A stretch of DNA of 64,000 nt from Manduca sexta (Eukaryota > Arthropoda > Insecta > Lepidoptera > Sphingidae), in NCBI RefSeq assembly GCF_014839805.1, contig NC_051142.1, forward strand, positions 2,666,001 to 2,730,000, written 5' to 3'. Under the pieces are notes generated by a model. That model saw only the letters and a list, made by a program, of their open reading frames with translations, made no database searches and was not told the DNA's origin. A program made the position numbers and the translations under genes. This document shows, in pieces, positions 13,801-28,500 of this stretch (positions are counted from its first letter, which is position 1; the number at the start of each line of letters is the position of its first letter).

Positions 13801-16428
13801 TTCCTGAAACCTCGATTCTTGTTTGAAATATCTGGAGTAATATCCGATGCAACTGACCTTTTTAGTGTGAAAGTTAGTTTCAGTTGATAAGTTTTGGATG
13901 AATCAGTCGGCTTTTCCCACTTGGCCGACTATTCCTGGAATATTATAAATACTATTGTAAAATGTTTACATTTTTTAATTATAATTATTGATGGATTTCC
14001 CCGATATGCATAGGGGATAAACATACGACAGATATCGGTTAGACAAAATATGTCTTTTAAATTTAGTATGTCATAACGAAATATAGAAATCTAAAATAAC
14101 TATGACGGTCATGTGACGCTATGTTAAAAGAAAAAATTGTCGCGCTAGGTTTTTGAGTGTCCCTACAGAGTGTCGAGAAAGTTAATATTTAAAAAATAGT
14201 TAAATTAAGGAATAATGAGGTGTTTATTGCATGTGAAATTATCTTTATTGTTCAGTTTAAATGTTGAGTCATAAGATGGCGCTCACATTATACATTATAG
14301 GTACAGCTATTTCATTATTGGATACCTTATGAAAATCATTATTAACAGGGCAGTATAATATGTATTTCTCTATTTTAAATAATTCGGTAATCAACATAAA
14401 TCATGTTGTATTTCAAATGTAATATCTAAGTTTAAATGTTCTGAAAAACACATGTAAACGTCGGTGTCGGTAAGTGTGTGTCAATTATCACGAGCCGAGC
14501 ATTTAGCATGTCAATGACAATGAGAATATGCTAATCAGACGAGTAACCAACTTGTTTTTACTCGCAAACTTTTTGCCATCTTTCTACCAAATGCAAATTG
14601 ATACTTTTTTAAATATTTATCCTTTGCATACGTATTTTTTCCATCCATCACATTAGATGTACAATGGCATTGTATTTTTTTTTTGGCCGGCGTGCAACCA
14701 TTCCCGTCCAGTCCGGCTGACTGACATCACTCAGTGACAACGACCTAATATAATAAATTATTGAAATCTCCGTGCATTTAAAGAATGGCGTTTTATGACC
14801 GGAATCTGAATGTGCTGCGAGTGTGTGTGCGGCTAAATGTTGCCCACTAAAACTTTTATGGTCATTTGCGCACGATGTAATGACGTTTTGATATCGCGAA
14901 ATGCTTCTTGAAATTGATTTTGCAAGTGTGAATTGCTCTTAATGGTAACGGGACGCGCATCTTGGTGAGCGGTGAAATTCTTAGAAATTTCTTGTTGCCC
15001 GTGAATGGTGCTGTCTAGTCCGCTTTCATCGAGTCGCCATTTTCTTTTTCATACTTATGCGTATTCGACGTGGAAACAGTTTAATTTCTATAAATGTTTG
15101 TCTATTTTTTTTTCTCCAATGTCTTGTATTGCTTCACCGCAATACGCGGAACAGTCTAATGCGCCAGAATGGCTGGAGTTAAATCAAATTATATTTTTTG
15201 CGCTTTCGATGCCACTTATGTGTGTAGTAAAAACTTATGAAAAATATTTCAAACTTATAAGAGTCTAGATTGTGCAATAAAATTGACTTTGATTTTATTG
15301 CTAAATGTACTCTCGTGATTTATATGAAACAAGGAGTAAATTGTGGAAGTAGACATAGTATTTTTTGTTGCATAAAATAACGGAATTTGATTTCTTTTAA
15401 TTTAGAACTCGATTAGAATTACGTGTCGAAGTTTAAAGAATATTATTTTTATAATGATTTCTTATGTTTACGCGAATGTTTTTAGACATTGAAATTAAAC
15501 TAATTTTCGAATAAAACACTAATTACCGCGATATAATCCGAAAATTAGTTTAATATTATTTTTTATACTCTTGCCCAGAACGTGGTAATTTTTTCCGTCG
15601 TTATCTTTCACAGATATCTTGTTTACGCATAACACTTTACAATTTCCCACTAATGCACTCTACGGAAGACACGGCAATATAAAAACTTATAAAAGCATGT
15701 AGATTTTTTTGTAGCCAAAACCTGCCGCCATTTGCATGCATTAGCCGGCTGTCAGTGCGCGCCAGTGTTGATGGTCGGATGGTCGCCGGCTCGCGGGTGA
15801 AACCTCGACCTCGCTGTCAGCGAGATGGTAGAAAAAAATACCATGTAAAATGCACGAGCGTCACGAATTATTGGTAGCCGGGTTTGTTTGCCTAAGTTGT
15901 GAGGGAATGACAGACTGTAGATTGGTATTTATTCGGTCAGGCGAAAAAAAGAATAGTTTTGACTGGTTAGTTTAGTTACTGGTTAGTTTAAGTAATAAGA
16001 GTGACGTAGGGTTAGGTAATCAGATTTGTGCTATCGACGATCGAGAGTCCGGTCAAACTTTAAGGAAGTTTTGAGTCACCAGTCTTGGTATAATTGAGGA
16101 TAAGTGTAGTTTATTACATGCATAATATACTGGTGCAATGGTAATTAAACGTTATACCTAATTGTCTTATCTTAGTAATATTATTCGTTGCTTCAACCTC
16201 GTTCACTGATTGTAACAAAATTGTACCTACATTGTTAATTATTACTGTAACAATATTTTTTAATTTTTTCAGTTCCATTTGTAAAATTAACTTGCATTAA
16301 CACATTTCAAGTAAAGAATATTTATTAATTCAAGTAGTTAGCAAATTCAAAGTCACACGTCGCACTTGGGCGAAAAGTGGGTGATGTCAACAGTAAGGTC
16401 TGTCGGTGACCGCCGTACGGGACCGCTA

Positions 16429-16513
<85 letters not shown>

Positions 16514-19500
16514 CAGACATGGCATAGGCAATAAAGTACTATTCATGATATTCTAAATCTGTTTTGACGGTACCACCCACTGGATTACGTGCATTAATGC
16601 ATTGAATACAAATTTTATGTGAATGTTGTAAAAAATGCATTGTGCCGTGATTCGATTCTCAGTGCGTTACCGTATAAATCTTTTCCGTTCGTGTAGGTAC
16701 ACGCTGATTTTTCCCAAAAAGATGGTGCTTTTTTTTTTGTCTGTAATGTATTGGATATGGCTTGCGATGTTTTTATTGTTTCTAGCTAACGCGGTTGCGA
16801 ATTGATATCCTCTTGGATAATTGGCGACCATTTCGTTTGGTACACATCGTTTTTTTTTTTTTTTTAAATAAAACACGCGTGTCATATTTGCGTTTTATTG
16901 CCGGTTAGTTCCTGCTTGTCGCAAAAAAAAACGATAATTATGGTCGCCACGAAATTATGTTTTAATTTGATCATTTCGACTTCATACAAATAACACTCAT
17001 TAGTGATAATTCCATAATGATGCATTACCAGTGTTTTTATGCAATTTAAATATCAATCATTGTTTAGGTATACAATATACATTGGCATGTGCACGAAACT
17101 GAATTGAAATAGGTACTTACAATCGGAATACAAAAAATAAGAAAAGTAAAAAATACGTCTAATCAAAACTAAATTGCTGGCACTTTGCATAGAAACAGAC
17201 CGAAAAAACAAATCACGGTGCAATTTTAACCAATTTTAAAACTAAAATCATATTTTTATGAATATTGCAGCTGGGGTCATTAATATCAACGATTATTAAG
17301 ATTAATAATTTTGGATACATGAACGATTATATTTATGTTTGTAAAGACACGACAATCTGCGCGGGCGCATCGAATCGCAGCGTCACGGAGCCATCGCTTA
17401 CACCGAGTCCTTGAACGGATAAGAGACTAGTCGCTAGACGTTTTGCAATTTACAAATTTTGCGCCCGCGCATTACAATGATGCGTGCGATCGTCGGGTTC
17501 ATCGGTCCGATTGTATCGCCTCCGCTGATGATTTTTTCCACAGCCACCGCCAATCCAGGACTTGTCCGTGATTGAAATTTTCAACGCACGAAACTCGACA
17601 TCGTATTTTTGCACCGATGCAAAAACACGTTGCCAGAATTACTATTTGCTATTTATAGTTTTTATTATTGCCAGTGTGTACAATTTTTTTTATGTACAAG
17701 TTAGGTAATGCATTTTCCTCACTCGACATGTGGTTATGAGTTCATGTCCCATACTATGACTAATGTAGTTTCTAATGTTGTTGACATAATTTACAAACTT
17801 AAAATTCTGCTTAGATCCGGGTGCGCGCACGATGGCCCGAGATGAGCATTCCAAATAGGCATTGAAAAATTAAACAAATCAAATAGGTATTAGGTATATT
17901 CTTGAATAATAAAACTATACGCGAGATCAATTAGCCACAACGTAATGATTGCAGCAAGCCACTAATTATTTAAAAACGCTCGAACACATTAGAGCTCCTA
18001 GCATTTGCCAAGTAATAGTTTCAAATGGCCAGTGATAAAAACGTTTCTACGTAATAACATGGAACCTGTGGCGCATTTGTTCATCAAATGTGTACTTATT
18101 ATAAGCATAGATTTTTTTGCAACAGAGACATGAGTTAGATTAGAAATAAAGTCTAGACCTGGGTCATTGGCAGGGGATGATTCGTAAGTTTTGGCCGGTC
18201 CGACGTCGAGTTTGTATGAATGCATTTTTTTCATTAAACTTTTTATCTAGTTGCATGAAATCGTTTCTTTGTAGTTGTTTTTGGGCACACGTCGGCCGGC
18301 TGCCGGTGGTACAATCTAGATCATGTCTTAGATTGTCCCCCGTATTGCTGCGAAGTCACGTTTCTGGATCATTGTATTGCGCTCTTTTAATTTCCGAGGC
18401 CTATCGATGTAATTTCTCGTTAATTATTAACGATTTTTTTTTGTTGCCTCCTCGCAGATATAGATACGTAGCAGCCTTGATTTTTTTCGTCGCACCTTCG
18501 TGTCCGATTACTTTTGAGTCATCGTTACGAAAGCACTGATTGACAGGAACAACACGCTAATCACAATGCAGATGTCCAAATTGTTATCTGATACTGGACA
18601 ATGTGGGCTTTCCATATTCGACAGTGCCGATGACTGACAAATCGCACGAGTACGCGATTCATTACAATAGAATGTAATGTTGCCGTCTGGGTACCTATCT
18701 ATAGCATTATACTTGTAAACCTAGACATCGTCTGTATTAGGCATTGTGTTAGTTGGCCATTGTTCGGGGAACAATCCGAAAAAAAACCAGGTACATCATT
18801 TAGATTGCAACAGAAATATAAAATTTAATAACCACCACAATTCGAGAGTTTTATAACTACAAAAAACAAAACAGTCGGACGTTTATGTTTTCTAAACACG
18901 TTTTGCATTATATTTAAAAGGACCAGTCAAATGTTTCTGGCTAATGGTGCGCGCAAAAGCGGCTCCCGTGGCATCATCAGCCATCGAACCGGTCACCAGA
19001 AGTGGCCATCCGTGTTCGCCAGCCGCTGTGTTTGCTGAAATAACAAACGTCTACCGGTACGTAACACGAGGGAATTTCGCGAGAGGCCTCTATTTAACCT
19101 CATTTTTTCGTTTACACAAGTCCTTGTTTGCAGAGGCTTTTTGCCATCGAGGCCCGGTAGGGTTACGCGTGTTGACATTGCAAAGTCAATTGATTTCGCA
19201 ATGAATTTGTATGAGCTGTTTGATATTACAAGTACCTGCCTCAAATTTGTTAGATCATTCCGGAACTTACCATCCAAATACAGTTATTTCAATGATGCGC
19301 GTGAAAGTATCATTTGTGTTGGGTTTGTACAACCCGGTGCATTTTTAGGCCAGTCAACTGTTGAAAAAAGTGCTCTGTTTAAAGTCAGCGTCACCGTGAA
19401 AATTGTAAAAGTCATTGATGTTATAACGGTGCTTCCCCACTGGCGGTTTTTCAACCGCATTCCTAAAAGCGTTGAAAATAATGAACGCTGCAAGTCCACG

Positions 19501-22500
19501 TTGCGCAATAGCTACTACACTTTCGAAAGCATTTAAAACGGAGTCTTTTTTAAATAACCGCACGCCTTTTAAAAACGAGTCAATATTTCAGCAATTTGTA
19601 TGCAGCGCGTCATATTGTGCTGAAGATTTAGCTTGAGAGCGTCTGCATTTGGTTTATTATTTGTTTTATTGCATATGAAGACGTGACGTGCGTACGGAAC
19701 CACTCAGGTCACTAGTTCTGTCGTTCATTTATAGTACCAATCAATCTGCTATCTGCGATCTAGTCACTACCTGCTGGATTTTTCGGTTTTTATGCGTCTG
19801 CTGTCCGGGGTTAACAAACTTACATTCTGATTGCTCATTCATCTTACATCATTGTGGTTTGGGATAGATCGAAATTTTCTTTTTTTCTTTCTTATCGCAA
19901 TCCATTTTAATATCATTAGTATGAAATATAGATTGCATTATTCGTGTCGAATCATTGGATTTTTTTCTATTGGGTCGTTCCGGTCGTGTTTGACGTTCAG
20001 ACGAGGGACGTCATTGTGCCTTTTGTAGTGTCTGGAGATAGATTGAAGTTCAATTGCATTTTCTATTGAGGCATGTTTTTGTCTATTTGCGTTGAATAAG
20101 GCAATTGCGGTCCGAGGAAGTAGACAATTTGGTTTGTTCGCTGCGCTGTCTTCGACCGCGAACGTGAAACCGTCTGATACCATCTGTCACGCTATGTTTA
20201 AGTTGAAAATAATTAGCTTACAGTTTTCCCAGATAGTTTTCGTATTCATTTGTGCGGAGAGAAGGATGCAAACACTTTTTTCTATTGTAATTTTTCGTTG
20301 TTATTTCCAATGTCGTTGACTTCCATGTTGAGAGTAAAGTAAACGTCTATTTATTACTGCATGACGTGACTGAGTTGTTAGAGTGACGTGACTCAAAAAA
20401 CATTGCCAACAATTCATTTTTTGATTGCGTAAAAAACGTAATTTTGGTAATCAAAACGGCATTAGTTAGACCAAACTTGGTGGAGATTTGCTCTGTAATA
20501 GATGTGTAACTTATTTTTAATGTACGGTTTATTTAGTCACGCATTTTGTATAATGCCCGATAGATCTTTGCCAACATTTAGATGGTGGAACCAATTAGTT
20601 TGGATTAGCTGCTTGCAATTGCTTTGTGATTTAAAATTGATGTATTCAGAGAGAGTATTGAATAGACTTTTTGTATTTAAATGACAATTTACCTTTTATT
20701 CTCGAAGTTCCTGATAGCTGCGACAAGACTTGTATTTTGTTATGGTGCGAAAACTGTGTCCGTCTGGATATATAAATATTAAAAAAATGTCACTACTCCT
20801 GTAAATATATAAAAAAAATCGCGTATGTCGATTCCAGCTTTTATTAATATCATAAACTTTAAATCTTATATCTAAGTTTCTTAACACAATATGGATCCTT
20901 TATGTGAGATTTAAAAAAACAAAACATAAAATTGTTAATTTGTCTTTTCGTGTATGAATACTGGTATTTACACATTGCATGTCAGGTTTCATGTCTACCA
21001 TCGTGGGAACAGACACACGTTATAAAGATTCGCAGCATTGTTAGAGATATGGCACTTTTTTATTACTCATCACAAGAGATATCACTGAAATCTTTTAGAC
21101 TGTTTTTGTTAAAGAAATTTAGATAAAATTAATCGATTTGTACGAGCATGCAATATACCTTCGATAGAATATGTTCTGATTCTAGAAAGTGATGAAGCTT
21201 TATGTTCCATTTGCGGCTTCATGGAAGCTTGTCACAGGCGTAGGCTAGATAGATCCAAATGTAAAGCAGTCATACATATTTAGAGTGAAGTCTGGCGAAT
21301 GCATCCCATTTGGTAAACGTGTTAGCAGTCTATGCGGCGGTAGTGGGGTCGTTGAAACGCGATGTGTATCTCGGCTGCAGTCTAGACTAAAATATGATGT
21401 CAACCCGTGGTAACACTAAAAATAGCCCACCTTTCCCCGTGCCAGTCTAAACTTGACGCTAATTATTGTCAACGCTCTGTTTGTTCATACGTATCGCACT
21501 TGTGACTTGAGATACCTGTTTAGTCTTCCAAACCTGTTGCAAGTGGCTGCAGGCGATTAGTTTGTTACGTAATATAAATAATATGCATTTTGTTTCAAAC
21601 GTCAAGGCCACCGTGTCGATGACCATCGGGGGCGGGGCACCTGTTAAGTCAATATCTCCTTAAGTGGCAGTCGCGAATTAATCACCGTGCATGTGTGTAT
21701 GCACTTTCATTCTTATTTCAGCTGTTCCGTTACATCCATTCATTCACTCGGCAGCAGCCCGTGAAAGGATCACTTCTACTCCGTTGATTTTTTGCGGCGT
21801 GCCGTCGGTTTGTGTATCAATGATTGAGGTGCAGCAGGAACGGAACGTCCCAACGGTGTCGCGGTATCGTGTAGTTTTACGTGTAAATCTTTCGTTTATC
21901 GCCGATATTTATTGTGAGTGCATTTGAGTTGAACATTCGTGTTTATTGTTGTTGTGTGTTGTGCGCATCCTTATGTTTTCGCCTGACGTAGGCGTCGCAA
22001 TCCAGTTGTTGTGCCTCGTTGAATTAAAGTAAAATGTATCCGAGCGAAACGTGTCGTGTCCTTTTGTTGGTGTCTCCTTAAACTTAAATACTGGCACCGT
22101 TCTGGTCCCAAACTACCAATATTTTTCGCCCACGCCGCGGTCGCCGAATTCTATGGTGCAACAATAAAAGGATTATTATCGGGCCCAAAACACACATAAG
22201 GCAATAGCGACCCACGTTGTCTCACGAAATTTGTTTCGCTTTATGAAGGTGTTATTCATCTAGATTACTTAGGATTCGTAATAAAAGCGGGGTTCACGGA
22301 CGTAAAATTGCCACGGGTTTACAAGAATCCTGCACTTTTTGCATTAAATTACTAAGAATTATGCGCGACTTTGTCGGTGCGAAAATTAACATCAAAAATT
22401 TCAACGTCTCTTTAACTTTGACGGCAATAAACAAACAAATGCGGGTTTTATGTCTCTCTGTATAAATAATTGTAGATCATAAACGTTCTTGACTAATTAT

Positions 22501-25500
22501 TCTGGACGTGGCTCATTAATATAACTGTAAGCGTAGTAGGTAAGTGACATATTTCTCTTAAAAGAAATCACGCGAGCGAGTGCAGCACGCAATTTAGTGT
22601 ATCATTTTGGAGTGCGCAGTTTTAATTCGCCCTATTGTTTTTCTCATCGAAATTTGTTCTATAAAGATTGTTCCAATGATTAATTGAAAGCGTTACGCAA
22701 AAACTTCACAGACAATTAGGGACGCTATCAAAAGTACACCATGAGTTTATTGCGTTTTTTAAAGTGATTTTTTTTCCGCGCGTTTAGCACAAAAGAGCTC
22801 GGGTGGGCGAACTCTTCAAGGACTAGTTAGATATGCTTCAGGAGGTTTTCGATCCGTTTTCTAGTCGTATAATAGTTTCGTTGACTCCATTTTTGCGAAG
22901 AGCACAATTATTTACCTGTCTCCATATTGAAAGTACTTACTAGAAAAAAAACTCGCATAAGCTAATTTGAATAATTTTATGTTCCAAGTCTAGGTATTTG
23001 TGAGATTTTTGAACCTGCAATAAAGTCTAGATTGTTTTTTCTGTCAAGCTCGCGTCTTTTTTTGTGTGTTCGTCATGCTTGATTTACGAAGCTTTTGCGT
23101 CTCGTGGCGATTGTTTTCAATGCGTTTTTATTTTTATCTATTAGGTTTTATTCTTTTTTTTTTCTTACAATAATAGAGATTAGTAATCATCAGAATATAT
23201 TGTTTGCCACTAGTGTGTGGTGTTGAAATTAGCGGATTCAATTTGTCAATAGTTTTTGCAGCATCATCATTTCGTATATTAGCCGCTTGGTGTTCTTGTG
23301 TTTTATAACCATTGTGAAACATAATGACTGCTGCATCATTCGTTAATTTAACACCATCCTTCGTATATATCTTCATGATGTTTATTAATTTGTTCACTTT
23401 TCCAGCATGCTTTATGTTTTTTAATCACGCTAAATTTTAGTTGACGACCATTTGGTTGCAAATGACTATGCTGTTTTTGCTTGTTTAGACACAAATCTTT
23501 GTCTATTGTTCGTGTGGTCGTTACACTAATGAGTTCCGCGCAGTCGCCGTAATGGGAATGGCTCGGTTTGTGTTGACCGTTCTCTCGACATCTATTGATG
23601 CTATTACTTAATTATCTCCTTAAATATAAACACGTGGGCAGTAATTGAAGGTGTTCGCTGTTTTGATTGAAGAGTGTGTTGCGGCCCTCGTTTTTGCCAC
23701 CACCCACTTCTATATTGAGAGCACGTTTTTGTGTTTGTTTGCTGATCGATCAATACTGTTTTTTGCATACGCATAGCACACGTTTCTGATCGCATAGTCA
23801 TACCATGTTTGATTTTCTTTAAAACATGTTCAGTCTTGTTTATTAAATTCGAATGAAATTTGTCAAGGATTCTCGTTGTCTAGAGCACTGAATCATTCGA
23901 TAGCTTTCCGTTTAATGTCGGATGCCATGTGTTGTTTGGTCTGCGCGTGACAGCCCTAAGTGCAGCAAGTTGTCAAGAGCATAATCGTAAATCACAAACT
24001 AGTCTTGCGTCCATAAAGTGCTCATTTACTTGCAAGTGCGCAAGCACATGCAAATGTGTTTTTTTTTTAATTTATGCTACTTCAGAGAAGGGGCAAAGAC
24101 ATTTAGGTTGTACAACTCATTTCGAGTGGCTGCTATTATTATCAAAACTAAGATTTCCATCTGCCACTGTCGTACGTAGTGGTCGTATAAGTTTTTTGTT
24201 GTGTTACAAGTCAAGTTATTGCTAAGTGGATTTATTGATGCGTCCATTGACGTATATATAGACACGAACGTCTATATAAACTATTTGATCAAAATTTGGA
24301 ATTAGAACTAAAGTTCGCTGCAGCGCTAAAACATCAATCGTCGTCTTACCAAACTTTTAAAACATGCAGTGCTCAAGCGCTTTAAATTGAGTATTAGTAA
24401 AATGGCAATCAAAACGTCACTATTATAAACTATTTTTTCACTTGAACAACAAATCATTTTACTTACTTGACTAATAATGTTAATTCACATCCAGTTTTAC
24501 GCTTAGACTCGAGTTTTTATATTATGAGCGGTCGCTGCGTACAAACAACGCTGTCAATGATGAAACCATACTAAAGTTAGTTGTAGGGATTGCAGTGTTG
24601 TCGAGTCGAGTGTTCGGAACGCCAGATCTAGTACGTAGTAAATATACATCGATGGATGCGACAGTTTTTAGTGCATTTTAATACTTACATTATGTTGATT
24701 GTCTTCTTAAGTTAGTGTTTGCGTTGACTACATATTTATAATGTTTAATAATGTTATCATTTAACGGGTTATAAAGATTTTTCCTTGTATAGGATTTCCT
24801 CGTAATTTGATGTTTCTGTGATTAGGATCACCATTCTGTATTTTAAATTAAACTCGATGTACGATGTATATTAAAGTCATTTTGATTTGAATACGGTAAA
24901 AAGTATTTTTATTAAAGTAAAATATTATTGTCTTCAATATTTACTAAGCAATCCTTTTTGATTTCAGGAGAACATAGATCCATCACCGTACAGTCTGTCT
25001 CCGATATCCGCTAAATCCGAGAAACTCTTGCGGTCACCCCGCAAGGCCACGCGGAAGATATCTCGGATCCCGTTCAAGGTGCTCGATGCGCCGGAGTTGC
25101 AGGACGACTTCTATCTGAACCTGGTCGACTGGTCGGCCCAGAACGTGCTCAGCGTCGGTCTGGGCAGCTGTGTTTATCTGTGGAGCGCATGCACTAGCCA
25201 GGTGAGTTGGGGATTTGGTTGGTTCAGGAGAGGAATGGGGGGGGATGATGATGAGAGGTGATTACCCCTCGACAGTCAACACAATTATGCCAGCGTGTTG
25301 GAACCGGACATACACTTGTATGGGCCACTATAGCGGATTTTAACACCTTGTGTATGGTAACCGCTATTCGGGCAGATATGAAATATATCCCACCACCAGC
25401 AAAAGTGGTTGGTGGTGTTCAGTGACAAAAGGGCAGGTGGGGGATGTAAGGCTCTAACATTTGATTTTAATGACGAGAGTAAACAGATTGTCCTAGAGCT

Positions 25501-28500
25501 TTTTGTAAAACGATGAAATGAATTTGTTTGGCTTTATAGTAAAAATTATCATCTCTCGTTTGTTGAAACTCTATTTTTACACCACTCGACTTACCGTCAG
25601 GTGCATTGATCACTCGCGTGTCCGTAAAATAAAAAATGATGACGAATAAGAAAACAAAAACTGCCCCGATTATGATATTGAAGTTCCTCATACATTTTCA
25701 TTGTTATGTCCCCAGGTGACGAGGCTATGCGACCTGTCGTCGGAGGGTAACGCGGTGACGTCGGTGGCGTGGAGCGAGCGCGGCCACCTCGTGGCGGTGG
25801 GCACGCAGAAGGGACACATCAGCGTCTGGGACGTTGCTAGCAATAAAGAGGTAAATACTTCATTTCGTAATTAACTGTATCATATAACATTTTCACTACA
25901 AAACTGGGCGTTGCTCGCTGGCTCGATCGGAATGAATAAAAGTCCCACTGAGTGAAAGAGGCCTATGTATTAATTAATCAGGGAAATTGTGTACATTTGT
26001 GGCCAAATTTCATCATATTAATTAGTTCGGGATAAAGTCTACATTTGTGACAAATTTCATCAAAATTTGTTCAGGGGTTTCAACATTTGGCTCAAATTTC
26101 TAACGATACATCCAAAGTTCCAAATATCTCTATAAAGTTTAGCATTCGTAATATTTCAAAGGAGTAAGCTTTTATGTAAATTGGTGTGAAATCTTTAGGG
26201 ATGATGTTTGTGGTAATGGGGAATCTCACATGAGCATCTGACTAGGTCATATAAAAATGTGTGTTCCACCACGTCCTGTGTAGTTTGACACGTAGCATTA
26301 TTAGGTCTTCTCTTCTAAGTGAAGATGTGTTTGTTCCAGGTATCGAAGCTGCAGGGTCACATAGCGCGCGTGGGCGCCCTCGCGTGGAACGGCGACATCC
26401 TCAGCTCCGGCTCCAGGGACCGGCACATCCGGCAACGGGACACCAGAGCGTCGCGTGAGTGTCACCTGTGTAGCGTAAAAATGACTTTAAATATTGGCAA
26501 ATAGTACACATTTCCCCTTGCAGTGGGGGGTGTATGAAGACCATGAGGTCAGTGGTGGTCTCCTACCTTCAGTTAATATATTGCTATAGACGGCCGATGG
26601 CCTAGTTGGGGGCGGAACGGACTACTGACATAAAAGTCCGCAAGTTAAGATGGCCTAGATGAGAGTGAGGAATGACGAGACGAATGTTCACAAGTTCAAA
26701 ACTTAAGGTCACTTACGACCTTCTAAAACTATGCGAGTATTCTTTGCAAATGATCACCGTTTGATTTTCAGCGTCGCAATCGGCCCGCGTGCTGCAGGGT
26801 CACCGGCAAGAGGTGTGCGGCTTGAAGTGGTCGCCCGACGGTCAGTCGCTCGCGTCCGGCGGTAACGACAACAAGCTGTTCGTGTGGTCGATGGTGAGTA
26901 CTCACCATCATTGTATATAATAATAGTGGCGACACCGCGTTCCCTGATTCCGTGGGGGCTAAATGAGACCCCCTGACCCTTGGCTTGCCTTAACTGGCCG
27001 GCTAGGGGTGGAAGTCGCAAGAGCTAAGAACCTCAGCTCCAGGGTGGAAGTGCTCAATTTGCGTAATAGCGAGGAAACCCGCTCCGGGACGCGATAGCGA
27101 CCCGCGATGGTGAAATCGGTGCACACCTCTCGACACCCTTAAGCCACCCACACCGGTGTTGCGTCCTTGGCTTACGCCACTTATGGGATGCCCATCTAGT
27201 GGGGGCAAGTCACCGTCTGCCTTGAATACATAAGATTGAGACATTTTACTTGGCAGGCGTCCCGTTGTCTCAATCAATAGCCCAGCAACCAGTCCAGCTA
27301 GATCCCATCCATAGACCCAATATAATTCCCATCTTTTCTGCAATAGTCCGTGCACGTTGCAAGCGCTGTCTTTGGCTGTATTTCCTCCATAAGTATAGAC
27401 AGAGAGAGTACTCGCAAGGTGTATAAACCCCAACTAGAGTAATGTATCTTAAAGGGGCCTCTACGTGTTGGATCCGTGTCCCCACGCAAGCCTTCCAAAA
27501 GGACCGGCCTTTATGCCGTGATTTCCCGCAGGAAAGATACAACATAATAATAATAATGAATGTGGGACATGTGGGACGTGGACTCTACAATTATTGTCCC
27601 GATTGTCGTTTCTGCGCATGGGTTGATACCAAAGAGCTTCGACCAACATCTTCGGAAGCTCTCAATTGGTCGTTGGGTCGGAAGCCAGGTGCTTGACACG
27701 GCGCGCATTGTGAGGTGATTCCTCACTTTAAATCCCTAACCGCCGGTGGCCTGGGTCTTGAGCTTCACCATCGAAGGGGCATAAAAAAAAAAATTTTTTT
27801 TTGTTTTTTTGTAATGTATATGTAAAAATGTAAAAAAAACTTTTAAAGTAAAGATAATCATAATATCAACCCTGTATTATACTGTCCCACTGTTGGGCTC
27901 GGGCCCCATCTAATACTGAAAGGGATTAGGCCTTAGTCCACCACGCTGTGTATGATGTATATGATGTGGTAGAAATATACTATGATTAATTACTTCTATT
28001 GCATAATAGGTTTTGCTCGCGGCACCGATCGTATGCAAAAGTTTTTCCGGAATAAAAGTCCCGTTTTATAATTTAAAAAGTCATCACTCAGGTGTAATGT
28101 ATCTTACTACAATAGAGTGATTTAGCTATTGTTTAAGCAGGAAAAAAAATTTTATTACTAAAATTTTAAATACAAAATAAAAACAAAAGTGAACATTAAC
28201 GAAAGTCACACGATTGTCGTGTTATTTTGTAAACAAACTTTATCCTTTAAATATATGCAAATAATTAGCCGTCGCTAATCTTTCGTTATAATTTTAATTA
28301 ATTCGTCGTCCGCCCGATAAAGATGACTTTGGCGACGTTCACACAAATAAACTGTCCGAAGTGTAGCTATAAAGTGAAAACGGAAGATATCACAGCCATG
28401 TAGGGTGACTACACGTCTTGTTTTTAATGGAATTGTCCTATAATAACTCGCATTGCAGATTTTAAAATACTTAATAGTTATTGTGAAAAAATAAAGATCA

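Larger units (their letters stand above)
7826..24967 (+). other. fzr: Large fzr intron, 17.1 kb
   Basis: It separates the 7557 and 24968 exons. It is AT-rich and contains a nested palindrome (13345-13592), a 16-bp inverted repeat (15494-15554) and a (CA)n tract (16430-16512). I see no embedded gene with recognisable protein similarity. Such long introns near the 5' end often carry enhancers, but nothing here proves it. Confidence 0.7.

Noticed and set aside
16325..16546. 73-codon minus-strand frame
   Set aside because: It is the translation of the (CA)n microsatellite (repeated Cys-Val) with random flanks.
18177..18539. 120-codon plus frame in the fzr intron
   Set aside because: No recognisable motif and no matching splice or start context; overlapped by other random frames.
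19141..19536. 131-codon plus frame with an overlapping minus frame
   Set aside because: Open on both strands over the same stretch with no domain; most likely chance in a less AT-rich patch.
27002..27433. 143-codon minus frame in an fzr intron
   Set aside because: It lies inside the GC-rich retroposon-like block with an A-rich tail on the other strand; no domain recognised.
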